A DNA stretch of 44,501 nt from NCBI GenBank assembly GCA_903906695.1, contig CAIVLG010000179.1, positions 1-44,501 on the forward strand, given 5' to 3'. Positions within the stretch are counted from its first letter, which is position 1, and each line of letters begins with the position of its first letter. This document shows positions 1-7,012 of this stretch, piece by piece. Source of the DNA: an uncultured beta proteobacterium. Lineage in GTDB: Bacteria > Pseudomonadota > Gammaproteobacteria > Burkholderiales > Burkholderiaceae_C. The notes under the pieces were generated by a model. That model did not search any database. It worked only from the letters and a program-made list of their open reading frames with translations, and was not told the DNA's origin. The translations under genes were made by a program, and so were the position numbers.

Positions 1-1
1 G

Positions 2-274
2 GAACTCACAGGCTCAACCATCACCATCACCAGCCTCGGGGCGCTGGGCGGCATCGTCAGCACACCGGTCATCAATCACCCAGAAGTCGCTATCGTGGGC
101 GTGAACCGCATGGTCGAGCGACCGATGATCCGCAACGGTGCCGTGGTGGCACGCCAGATGATGAACCTGTCGTCCTCGTTCGACCACCGCGTGGTGGATG
201 GCATGCACGGCGCCGAGTTTGTCCAGTTGCTGCGCGGCTATCTCGAATGCCCGGCAACGCTGTTCGTGGAGTAA
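2..274 (+). CDS. bkdB: Branched-chain 2-oxoacid dehydrogenase E2 (dihydrolipoyl acyltransferase), C-terminal end
   Basis: The window opens inside this gene; 90 codons remain before the TAA stop. The visible part is the end of the E2 catalytic (acyltransferase) domain, with the active-site signature SSSFDHRVVDG and a C-terminus PATLFVE that resembles Pseudomonas BkdB. E2 moves the acyl group from lipoyl-lysine to CoA in the core of the complex that oxidises the 2-oxoacids of Val, Leu and Ile. The next gene, three bases on, is an LpdV-type E3, which supports the branched-chain rather than pyruvate or 2-oxoglutarate complex. The lipoyl and E1/E3-binding domains lie outside the window, so substrate type is inferred from context and from the C-terminal residues. 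Confidence 0.93.
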   Translation, partial: ELTGSTITITSLGALGGIVSTPVINHPEVAIVGVNRMVERPMIRNGAVVARQMMNLSSSFDHRVVDGMHGAEFVQLLRGYLECPATLFVE

Positions 275-277
275 GTG

Positions 278-1678
278 ATGGAGACATTGAAAACCACTCT
301 GCTCATCCTTGGCGGCGGGCCAGGCGGCTACGTGGCCGCGATTCGTGCCGGGCAGCTCGGTATCGCGACCACCCTGATCGAGGGCGGCCAGCTCGGCGGA
401 ACCTGCCTGAACATCGGCTGCATTCCGTCCAAGGCCCTGATTCACGCCAGCGATGCGTTCCACAGGACCTGCCAGTACGCCGGCAAATCGCCACTGGGCA
501 TCCAGGTGGACGCGCCGCGCATCGACCTGGCGCAGACCGTGCGCTGGAAGGACGGCATCGTCAGGCGGCTGACGCAGGGTGTCGCGGCGCTGCTCAAGAA
601 GAACGGCGTCACCGTCATCAAGGGCTGGGCGAGTGTCGTTGATGGCAAGACCGTCGAGGTGCAGCCAGCCGACGCCGCAGCAGCGCAACGCATCGTCTGC
701 GAACATCTGCTGCTGGCGACCGGCTCCAGTGAAGTCGCATTGCCCGGGCTGCCGTTTGGCGGACGCGTGATCTCCTCAACGCAGGCCTTGTCACCGGCCA
801 CGCTGCCCAAACGTCTGGTGGTGGTCGGCGCCGGCTATATCGGCCTCGAACTCGGCACCGTCTACCGCAAGCTCGGCGCCGAAGTAACGGTGGTCGAGGC
901 GCTGGACCGCATCCTGCCGATCTACGACGCGGACCTGGTCAAACCGGTCGCGGCATCGCTGCGCAAGTTCGGCGTGCAGGTTCAGCTCAGTTGCCGGGTG
1001 CAAAGGCTCAACGCCGCTGGCGATGCCGTGCAAATCGACAACGCCAGGGGCGAGCTCTCGGAACTGCCAGCCGATCAGGTGCTGGTGGCCATTGGCCGCA
1101 CGCCGCGCAGTCAGGGCTTTGGCCTGGACAGCCTCATGCTCGACATGAACGGACGCGCCGTGAGGATCGACGATCAGTGCCGCACCTCGATGCGCAATGT
1201 CTGGGCCATTGGCGATTTGACGGGTGAGCCGATGCTGGCGCACCGTGCCATGGCGCAAGGCGAAATGGTGGCCGAAATCATCGCCGGCAAGCGCCGCCGT
1301 TTTGTACCAACCGCGATTGCCGCCGTCTGTTTCACCGACCCGGAAATTGTGGTGGCGGGCCAGACGCCGCGGCAGGCGGCGTTGGCGGGTCTCGACTGCA
1401 TTGAGGCCAGCTTTCCGTTCGCCGCCAACGGGCGTGCCATGACACTCGAAGCGGGTGACGGATTTGTGCGGGTGGTAGCGCGGCGCGACAACCATCTGAT
1501 TGTCGGCTGGCAAGCCGTCGGAGTCGGGGTATCGGAGTTGAGCACAGCGTTCTCGCACTCACTGGAAATGGGCGCCTGCCTGGAAGACGTCGCCGGAACC
1601 ATCCACGCGCACCCAACACTGGGTGAAGCGGTTCAGGAAGCAGCGTTAAGGGCGCTGGGTCACGCGCTGCACACCTAA
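278..1678 (+). CDS. lpdV: Dihydrolipoyl dehydrogenase, E3 of the branched-chain 2-oxoacid dehydrogenase complex
   Basis: This 466-residue flavoprotein reoxidises E2-bound dihydrolipoamide with NAD+. Visible landmarks are the N-terminal FAD fold ([10 protein letters not shown]), the redox disulfide [13 protein letters not shown] (Cys43, Cys48), the NAD fold ([10 protein letters not shown]), the second FAD site ([16 protein letters not shown]) and the C-terminal catalytic His-Glu motif HAHPTLGE. Recalled sequence similarity to Pseudomonas LpdV is strong over the whole length, including the C-terminal region ([12 protein letters not shown]), and this is why lpdV is preferred over a generic lpd. 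The ATG at 278 is chosen because GGAG (268-271) sits 6 bases upstream; a GTG at 275 would add one residue. It forms an operon with the preceding E2. Its stop overlaps the stop of the convergent regulator gene. Confidence 0.96.
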   Translation: METLKTTLLILGGGPGGYVAAIRAGQLGIATTLIEGGQLGGTCLNIGCIPSKALIHASDAFHRTCQYAGKSPLGIQVDAPRIDLAQTVRWKDGIVRRLTQGVAALLKKNGVTVIKGWASVVDGKTVEVQPADAAAAQRIVCEHLLLATGSSEVALPGLPFGGRVISSTQALSPATLPKRLVVVGAGYIGLELGTVYRKLGAEVTVVEALDRILPIYDADLVKPVAASLRKFGVQVQLSCRVQRLNAAGDAVQIDNARGELSELPADQVLVAIGRTPRSQGFGLDSLMLDMNGRAVRIDDQCRTSMRNVWAIGDLTGEPMLAHRAMAQGEMVAEIIAGKRRRFVPTAIAAVCFTDPEIVVAGQTPRQAALAGLDCIEASFPFAANGRAMTLEAGDGFVRVVARRDNHLIVGWQAVGVGVSELSTAFSHSLEMGACLEDVAGTIHAHPTLGEAVQEAALRALGHALHT

Positions 1679-2298
1679 ACACCAGCCAGCGTTCGAAGGC
1701 CCCCTGGGTCCACCACTTTCAAGAGTCGACCGGAACCGCTGATCAGGCTGCGCTCACGTAAATGGCGCAGCACCCGCGACAGAGTTTCGGGGGCGATACC
1801 AAGCTGTGCAGCGATAGAGCGCTTGCGTTGTTGCAATTGCACCGCCATCACGCCTCTGTCCCCGGTTTCTGCATGGCGCAGCAGCCACTCTGCGCAACGC
1901 GCCTCGGCATCCTTCGCCAACCGGCTGACCGCGAATTCAGTCTGCTGTCGATGCGCCATCGCGACATCGTGCAAAACGGCCTGAGCGGCAGTGCTCATGG
2001 CCGCCAGCGAACGCTGAAACTCGGCAACCGGCACCTGACGCAGATGGATCTCGGTTTCGGAAACGGCGTCTACCGCATGGGGCAGGTTCAGCACGGCAGA
2101 ACTGGCATCCAGCCAACATGGCCCCTCGACAACGCCCAACTGATGCTCCATGACATCACAGTCCAGAATGCCCAGAGCCACTCGACCCGACTCGACATAG
2201 CTGACCCAGGGTAAGGTAAGTGCTCGACTGAGCAATACCTCACCGCGGGCGATAACCCGCACTTCAGCCGGAAAGTCAATAATTTCAGGTGCTAGCAT
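1675..2298 (-). CDS. Crp/Fnr-family transcriptional regulator
   Basis: The 207-residue protein has an N-terminal cyclic-nucleotide-binding-type beta-barrel (about residues 10-110), a dimerisation helix, and a C-terminal winged helix with a clear helix-turn-helix (about 157-180, [20 protein letters not shown]). Three Cys are present (in ILDCD, GPCW and EARCAE), but not in the N-terminal cluster pattern of true FNR, so an oxygen-sensing Fe-S cluster is unlikely. The effector is unknown. The gene converges on lpdV with overlapping stop codons and lies directly downstream of livF on the same strand. Control of branched-chain amino acid genes is a reasonable guess, but no matching operator was identified. 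Confidence 0.88.
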   Translation of the reverse strand: MLAPEIIDFPAEVRVIARGEVLLSRALTLPWVSYVESGRVALGILDCDVMEHQLGVVEGPCWLDASSAVLNLPHAVDAVSETEIHLRQVPVAEFQRSLAAMSTAAQAVLHDVAMAHRQQTEFAVSRLAKDAEARCAEWLLRHAETGDRGVMAVQLQQRKRSIAAQLGIAPETLSRVLRHLRERSLISGSGRLLKVVDPGGLRTLAGV

Positions 2299-2396
2299 GG
2301 GAGCGACTGTGCCGCTCTTGTGCCTTCATGACCTTGCGCAAAATCAAAGAAACTTGACTAAAAGTCTCACAAACCCTGCAAGACCCGAAAATGGAC

Positions 2397-3110
2397 TCAC
2401 TCTCCCAGGTAAGCAGCCCGCACCTTGGGGTCTTTCAGCATCACCTTGGCGTCGCCCGACATGGTCACCAGTCCTGACTCCATGACGTAGCCCCGGTCCG
2501 CAATGGCGAGCGCACGACTGGCGTTCTGCTCCACCAGCAGCACCGTCACGCCCTGCGCATACACATCACGCACCACTTCGAATATCTTGTCCACCATCAG
2601 CGGCGACAAGCCCATCGATGGTTCATCGAGCAAAAGCACCTTGGGACGACTCATCAGCCCGCGCCCCATGGCAAGCATTTGCTGCTCGCCGCCCGACAGC
2701 GTGCCAGCCAGCTGATCGCGCCGCTCTTTCAGGCGCGGGAAGATGGTGAACACCTTGTCGATATCCAGTAGGACCTCGGCCTTGTCGTTGCGGATGTACG
2801 CGCCCATCTGCAGGTTCTCGACAATCGTCATGCGGGCAAAGACACCGCGTCCTTCGGGCACCATCGCCAGACCCTGCTTGACCAGGTCCCAGGGTCCCTG
2901 GCCACGAATGCTCTTGCCCATGTACTGAATATCGCCATCGTTGATCGGCAAAATGCCGGTAATGGCCTTCATGGTCGTCGTCTTGCCAGCGCCGTTGGAG
3001 CCGATCAGAGACACCAGTTCACCTTCATGCACTTCAAAGTCGACACCCTTGACCGCCTGGATACCACCGTAGGCGACTTTGAGACCCGTCACTTTAAGAA
3101 GAATGTTCAT
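2397..3110 (-). CDS. livF: Branched-chain amino acid ABC transporter ATP-binding protein LivF
   Basis: A 237-residue ATPase of the high-affinity branched-chain amino acid (HAAT-type) importer. It carries Walker A (GSNGAGKTT), the ABC signature (LSGGEQQMLAMGRGLM), Walker B (LLLDEPSMGLSP) and the switch His region converted to VEQN, which is typical of LivF. It works as a heterodimer with LivG on the cytoplasmic face of LivH/LivM. The ATG has an AAGGA ribosome site eight bases upstream. It is last in the livH-livM-livG-livF order, separated from livG by about 105 bases that hold two copies of a palindromic repeat. No periplasmic binding protein (livK/J) gene is in the window. Confidence 0.95.
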   Translation of the reverse strand: MNILLKVTGLKVAYGGIQAVKGVDFEVHEGELVSLIGSNGAGKTTTMKAITGILPINDGDIQYMGKSIRGQGPWDLVKQGLAMVPEGRGVFARMTIVENLQMGAYIRNDKAEVLLDIDKVFTIFPRLKERRDQLAGTLSGGEQQMLAMGRGLMSRPKVLLLDEPSMGLSPLMVDKIFEVVRDVYAQGVTVLLVEQNASRALAIADRGYVMESGLVTMSGDAKVMLKDPKVRAAYLGE

Positions 3111-3120
3111 CTTGATTTCC

Positions 3121-3151
3121 TTGCGGGACAGGTCTTTACTTTGTCCCCAAC
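3121..3151. repeat. Short copy of an intergenic palindromic (REP-like) element
   Basis: This 31-bp sequence begins TTGCGGGACAG and ends TGTCCCCAAC, the same ends as the two 49-bp copies at 3164-3212 and 3999-4047, but with a shorter unrelated middle. The ends are inverted repeats of one another (GGGACA/TGTCCC) and would form a hairpin in the livG-livF transcript. No transposase is nearby. Confidence 0.6.
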
Positions 3152-3163
3152 TTCCTTATCTGT

Positions 3164-3212
3164 TTGCGGGACAGACCGAAGCCACACGAAGTGGGCAAGC
3201 TCTGTCCCCAAC
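3164..3212 (-). repeat. 49-bp palindromic (REP-like) element, copy between livG and livF
   Basis: Read on the minus strand it starts GTTGGGGACAGAGCTTG and ends CGGTCTGTCCCGCAA. These 17-bp and 15-bp ends match the copy at 3999-4047, which lies in the opposite orientation. The outer arms GGGACAGA/TCTGTCCC pair. The central part differs between copies but forms its own small stem here (CCAC/GTGG around ACGAA). It sits in the untranslated gap just after the livG stop. Confidence 0.75.
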
Positions 3213-3215
3213 CGA

Positions 3216-3983
3216 TTAATGACTAACGCCAAGATAGGCCTCGATCACTTTTTCGTCCTTCTGCACGTCAGCTGGCGTGCCTTCGGCGATCTGTTTACCG
3301 TAGTCGAGCACGGTGACCCGGTCGCACAGGCCCATCACGAGTTTGACATCATGCTCGATCAACAGAATGGTGCGGTCGTCATGTCGGATCTTGTCGATCA
3401 ATTCCCGCAACAGGACTTTTTCAGTGGCGTTCATGCCCGCGGCGGGTTCGTCCAGCGCAATCAATTGAGGATCGGTCGCCAGGGCCCGGGCGATTTCGAG
3501 TCGACGCTGGTCACCGTAGCTCAGGGTGCGGGCCTTGTAATCGGCAAGTTTGCCAATGCCCACGTACTCAAGCAACTGCTGCGCGCGCTGGGCGATCGCC
3601 GCCTCTTCGATTTTGAAACCGGGCGTGCGGAAAATGGCGCCGATCAGGCCCGAATGGGTGCGAATGTGTCGCCCAACCATGACATTCTCCAGCGCCGTCA
3701 TTTCGGCAAACAGGCGAATATTCTGAAAAGTGCGCGCAATACCGGCTTTGGCCACTTCATGCACTGCCGTCGGTTGGTAAGGTTTTCCGGCTAATTCAAA
3801 AGTCCCGCTGTCGGGGGTGTAAAGCCCGGTCAGCACGTTGAAAAATGTAGTCTTGCCAGCGCCGTTGGGGCCGATCAGACCATAGACCTGACCACGGCGA
3901 ATACGGATGCCGACATCGCTAAGCGCTTGCAGTCCCCCGAAGCGCTTGGAAACGGCGGCGACGTTGAGTACGGTGTCTGTCAT
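3216..3983 (-). CDS. livG: Branched-chain amino acid ABC transporter ATP-binding protein LivG
   Basis: This is the second ATPase of the Liv importer, 255 residues from the preferred start. Walker A is GPNGAGKTT, the signature is LSYGDQRRLEIARAL, Walker B is LIALDEPAAGMN and the switch region ends in IEHD, all typical of LivG. LivG-type proteins carry the family's longer insert between Walker A and the signature, also seen here. The ATG at 3981-3983 is preferred because AAGGA lies five bases upstream; the ATG at 3987-3989 would add two residues but has the ribosome site directly against it. It is flanked on both sides by copies of the 49-bp palindromic repeat, one in each intergenic gap. Confidence 0.95.
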   Translation of the reverse strand: MTDTVLNVAAVSKRFGGLQALSDVGIRIRRGQVYGLIGPNGAGKTTFFNVLTGLYTPDSGTFELAGKPYQPTAVHEVAKAGIARTFQNIRLFAEMTALENVMVGRHIRTHSGLIGAIFRTPGFKIEEAAIAQRAQQLLEYVGIGKLADYKARTLSYGDQRRLEIARALATDPQLIALDEPAAGMNATEKVLLRELIDKIRHDDRTILLIEHDVKLVMGLCDRVTVLDYGKQIAEGTPADVQKDEKVIEAYLGVSH

Positions 3984-3998
3984 GTTCATCCTTAATCA

Positions 3999-4047
3999 GT
4001 TGGGGACAGAGCTTGTTCGCTTCGCGTAACTACGGTCTGTCCCGCAA
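3999..4047 (+). repeat. 49-bp palindromic (REP-like) element, copy between livM and livG
   Basis: It starts GTTGGGGACAGAGCTTG and ends CGGTCTGTCCCGCAA on the plus strand, so it is inverted relative to 3164-3212. Outer arms pair (GGGACAGA/TCTGTCCC). The centre GTTCGCTTCGCGTAAC can also fold (GTT/AAC and CGC/GCG). It differs from the other copy in sequence but keeps a stem, which suggests selection on the fold. Confidence 0.75.
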
Positions 4048-4053
4048 GTTTCA

Positions 4054-5127
4054 TCATTTCTGCAGTGACTTGCCGTGATCGGGCGACGGCCACAAGCCGC
4101 GCGGCCTTGAGAGCATGATGATGATCATGGCCAGCGCGATCAACAACTGACGCAGGATGGCGGAATCCAGACGACCATCGGTCATGGACTGCAACGGGCC
4201 GGCGACATAGCGCAGCACCTCCGGCAAAGCCGATAGCAGCACGGCGCCCAGAATGACACCCGGCAAATGTCCGATGCCACCGAGCACCACCATCGCCACA
4301 ATCATGACCGACTCCATCAGGCTGAAGGATTCCGGAGAAATGAAGCCCTGAAAAGAAGCAAACATCGCACCTGAGACGCCGCCAAAAGTCGCGCCCATGC
4401 CGAACGCAAGCAATTTGAGATTGCGGGTATTGATGCCCATCGCCTTGGCCGCAATTTCATCCTCGCGAATCGCCATCCAGGCGCGCCCGACCCTCGATGT
4501 TTCCAGACGGTGCGAGATCACCACGCTGAACACCACCAGCGCCAAGAACAGGTAGTAGTAAAGCGATACCGAGGCCATGTCGAAACCGGCCACTGTTACG
4601 GTCTTGCCCAGGTTCAGGCCAAAGAAACTCAAGGAATCAATCTGCCCGAGACCCTTGGGACCGTTGGTGATATTGACCGGATGATCCAGGTTGTTCAGGA
4701 AGACGCGAATGATTTCGCCAAAACCCAGCGTCACAATCGCCAGGTAGTCACCCCGCAATCGCAGGGTCGGCGCACCGAGCAGCACACCAAAAAAGCCGGC
4801 CAGACCGGCAGCCGCCGGTACCACGATCCACAAAGGGGTATGCAGTCCGTCTGGAAACAAGGCGGCAAACATCTGAAAGGTTTCGGTCAGATGCGGTGAC
4901 GCCAGCAGGCCATACATGTAAGCGCCGATGGCAAAAAAAGCCACATAACCCAGATCAAGCAGCCCCGCGTAGCCGACCACAATATTGAGCCCGAGAGACA
5001 GCAGCACATAGAGCAATGCCATGTCGGCAATGCGCACCCAGGCGTTGCCAAAGCTCTGGAGCAGCAAGGGCAGAACCAGCAGGCCGACAGCGGCCAGCAG
5101 GAAGACAATGATTTGTTTTTGTTTCAT
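4054..5127 (-). CDS. livM: Branched-chain amino acid ABC transporter permease LivM
   Basis: A 357-residue polytopic inner-membrane protein with about ten hydrophobic segments. It contains the LivM-type motifs GLNIVVGYAGLLDLGYVAFF near the N-terminus and GAPTLRLRGDYLAIVTLGFG in the middle. The conserved permease loop that docks on the ATPases is seen in the region VGRAWMAIREDEIAAKAMGI. With LivH it forms the translocation path for Leu, Ile and Val. The ATG has an AGGA ribosome site. It follows livH by 18 bases, which implies cotranscription. Confidence 0.95.
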   Translation of the reverse strand: MKQKQIIVFLLAAVGLLVLPLLLQSFGNAWVRIADMALLYVLLSLGLNIVVGYAGLLDLGYVAFFAIGAYMYGLLASPHLTETFQMFAALFPDGLHTPLWIVVPAAAGLAGFFGVLLGAPTLRLRGDYLAIVTLGFGEIIRVFLNNLDHPVNITNGPKGLGQIDSLSFFGLNLGKTVTVAGFDMASVSLYYYLFLALVVFSVVISHRLETSRVGRAWMAIREDEIAAKAMGINTRNLKLLAFGMGATFGGVSGAMFASFQGFISPESFSLMESVMIVAMVVLGGIGHLPGVILGAVLLSALPEVLRYVAGPLQSMTDGRLDSAILRQLLIALAMIIIMLSRPRGLWPSPDHGKSLQK

Positions 5128-5145
5128 AACTATCCTTTCGTGGCA

Positions 5146-6075
5146 TCAAGCGCGATCGGCCACCCGCTCACCGAGCAGACCCGAAGGTCGCAGTGTCAGC
5201 ACCGCGATCAGAACGATGAAGGCAAAAATATCCGAATAGTGACTGCCGAGCACACCACCCGTCAGCGCGCCAATGTAGCCCGCGCCCAGGGATTCGATCA
5301 GCCCCAGCAGGATGCCGCCAACCACGGCACCGGCCAAGTTGCCAATACCACCGAAAACTGCCGCCGTAAATGCTTTGAGACCCGGCAAAAAACCCATGCT
5401 GTGCTGTACCGTGCCGTAGTTGGCGGCCCACATGACACCGGCGATCGCAGCCAGCACCGCACCGATGACGAAGGTGGCGGAAATCACCACGTCGGGCTTC
5501 ACGCCCATCAAGGCGGCAACGCGTGGATTCTCGGCCGTGGCACGCATGGCACGTCCCAGCTTGGTGTAGTTCACCAGCCACATCAGGACTGCCAGTGACA
5601 CCGCCGTCATACCGAGAATCAGCACCTGCGTCGGTGTAATTACGGCGCCGCCAATGTCAAACGGCACGCTCGGGAGCAAAGTGGGATAAGGTTTGTAGTT
5701 CGGTTTCCAGATGATCATGGCCAGCGTCTGCAGCAGCAAGGACATGCCGATGGCGGTGATCAGGGGCGCCAGCTTGGGGCTGTTTCGCAGCGGTCGGTAA
5801 GCTACTTTTTCAATCACAAAATTGAGCGTTGCCGCCACAATGCAGGCAATCACGGTGGCAATCAGCAGCACCAGCCAACCCGCTGTGTTCGGCATGGCCT
5901 CTTTCATCAAGCCGATGATGGACCAGCTGGTCAACGCTCCCACCATCAGCACCTCACCGTGCGCAAAGTTGATCAAGCCGATGATGCCGTAGACCATGGT
6001 GTAACCCAGCGCTACCAGGGCATACATGCTGCCCAACACCAGACCATTGATGATCTGCTGTATGAAGGTATCCAT
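5146..6075 (-). CDS. livH: Branched-chain amino acid ABC transporter permease LivH
   Basis: This 309-residue inner-membrane permease begins with the family's typical N-terminus (QQIINGLVLGSMYALVALGY) and has about eight hydrophobic segments. The ATPase-docking loop is visible at LGRAMRATAENPRVAALMGV. It is the first liv gene in the window; GGAG lies six bases before its ATG. The operon promoter should lie in 6076-6374, but no convincing -35/-10 pair was found on the minus strand. Confidence 0.95.
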   Translation of the reverse strand: MDTFIQQIINGLVLGSMYALVALGYTMVYGIIGLINFAHGEVLMVGALTSWSIIGLMKEAMPNTAGWLVLLIATVIACIVAATLNFVIEKVAYRPLRNSPKLAPLITAIGMSLLLQTLAMIIWKPNYKPYPTLLPSVPFDIGGAVITPTQVLILGMTAVSLAVLMWLVNYTKLGRAMRATAENPRVAALMGVKPDVVISATFVIGAVLAAIAGVMWAANYGTVQHSMGFLPGLKAFTAAVFGGIGNLAGAVVGGILLGLIESLGAGYIGALTGGVLGSHYSDIFAFIVLIAVLTLRPSGLLGERVADRA

Positions 6076-6374
6076 AAACTTCTCCGATTATTGGCCGTTG
6101 CATGGAAATTAGCTGCGTGCCGACAAGCGGCGTCACCGCTTGGTCTCTGCAATTATTCCAAGCAATAAACCTGCCAGCAATGCGATCAAAGCGACAGAAC
6201 CAGCGGCTTGGTGATCGGGATTGTAGCGAAGGGGTACTCTCGCCTCGCCCTGCATTCCCATGGGTTTACCCTCGGATTTGGAACTTCTCCGTGAGGTTCA
6301 TCAGGGAAATTATTGTGTTTCGATCGACCCATACAAAGACTATATTTGGTCATTGATGAACCGAGGAAAGCACC
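6076..6374. other. Intergenic region between livH and the toxin-antitoxin pair
   Basis: These 299 bases separate divergent transcription units, so they should hold promoters for livH (leftward) and the antitoxin gene (rightward). AT-rich stretches are present (TTGTGT at 6313 and TATATT at 6341), but they are 22 bases apart, too far for a standard sigma-70 promoter. No gene, strong hairpin or repeat was seen. Type II antitoxins usually bind their own promoter, so an operator is expected near 6320-6370. Confidence 0.4.
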
Positions 6375-6650
6375 ATGCGCTATAGCACCCAGATCCAACC
6401 CATCAGCTACCTGAAGGCCAACGCGGCAAAGGTGTTGCTTCAACTCGCCGAGCAGCGTGAGCCCATGATCATCACGCAAAACGGCGAGGCGAAAGCCGTG
6501 ATTCAGGATGTCGACTCGTTTGAGAAAACGCAGGAAACCCTGGCGCTGCTAAAGATTATTGCCTTGGGCCAGCAGGAGATTGATAACGGCAAGGTCAAGA
6601 CGGAGACTCACGTTGTGGCACGATTGCGGGCAAAGCTGGCAGCGGTTTGA
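6375..6650 (+). CDS. Phd/YefM-family antitoxin
   Basis: The 91-residue protein has the Phd/YefM pattern. An N-terminal DNA-binding half contains ISYLKANAAKVLLQLAE followed by the conserved hydrophobic/polar signature EPMIITQNGEAKAVIQD. A flexible C-terminal half, rich in charged residues, would wrap the toxin. It neutralises the adjacent ParE/RelE-type toxin and probably represses the operon. The stop codon overlaps the toxin ATG (TGATG), which is typical translational coupling. Confidence 0.9.
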   Translation: MRYSTQIQPISYLKANAAKVLLQLAEQREPMIITQNGEAKAVIQDVDSFEKTQETLALLKIIALGQQEIDNGKVKTETHVVARLRAKLAAV

Positions 6651-6985
6651 TGCCAGCGCAACGGGATGAGGTGCTGCTTACCGAAGGCGCGGAGCAGGAC
6701 CTGGAGGAACTCTGCGACTACATCGCAGAGTTTGACTCTATTGCAAACGCCGACCTTGTGCTGGATCGCCCGCTCGAAGTGGCAGAAAGTCTGGAACAGT
6801 TTCCCGAGCGCGGCGCCTTCCCCAAGGAATTGCTCGAACTGGGTTTTCGGGATTACAGACAGACCTCATTCAAGCCCTACCGCATTATTTACCGGGTGCT
6901 GGACCTCAAGGTCTATATTCATTTGATTGTGGACGGGCGCCGCAACACGCAGTCATTGCTGTTACGCCGCGTGCTGGGTAAGTAA
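6650..6985 (+). CDS. RelE/ParE-superfamily toxin
   Basis: A 111-residue protein of the RelE/ParE fold. It opens with a helix bearing the family pattern EQDLEELCDYIAEFDS and has the central segment LEQFPERGAFPKEL. It ends in the beta-strand region YRIIYRVLDLKVYIHLIVDGRR. The start at 6650 overlaps the antitoxin stop; a TTG at 6647 would add one residue. Whether it poisons gyrase (ParE) or cleaves mRNA (RelE) cannot be told from the sequence. The pair lies alone between the liv and ygfK transcription units. Confidence 0.88.
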   Translation: MPAQRDEVLLTEGAEQDLEELCDYIAEFDSIANADLVLDRPLEVAESLEQFPERGAFPKELLELGFRDYRQTSFKPYRIIYRVLDLKVYIHLIVDGRRNTQSLLLRRVLGK

Positions 6986-7012
6986 CCGGCATCCTGCTGT
7001 TAATATCTTCGC

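Noticed and set aside
2354-2367. FNR-like sequence TTGACTAAAAGTCT before the Crp/Fnr regulator gene
   Set aside because: Only the left half resembles the box; the right half shares one of five bases. The short palindrome GACTAAAAGTC inside it is too small to interpret.
6313-6346. TTGTGT and TATATT as a promoter for the antitoxin gene
   Set aside because: The 22-base spacing is outside the range of a sigma-70 promoter.
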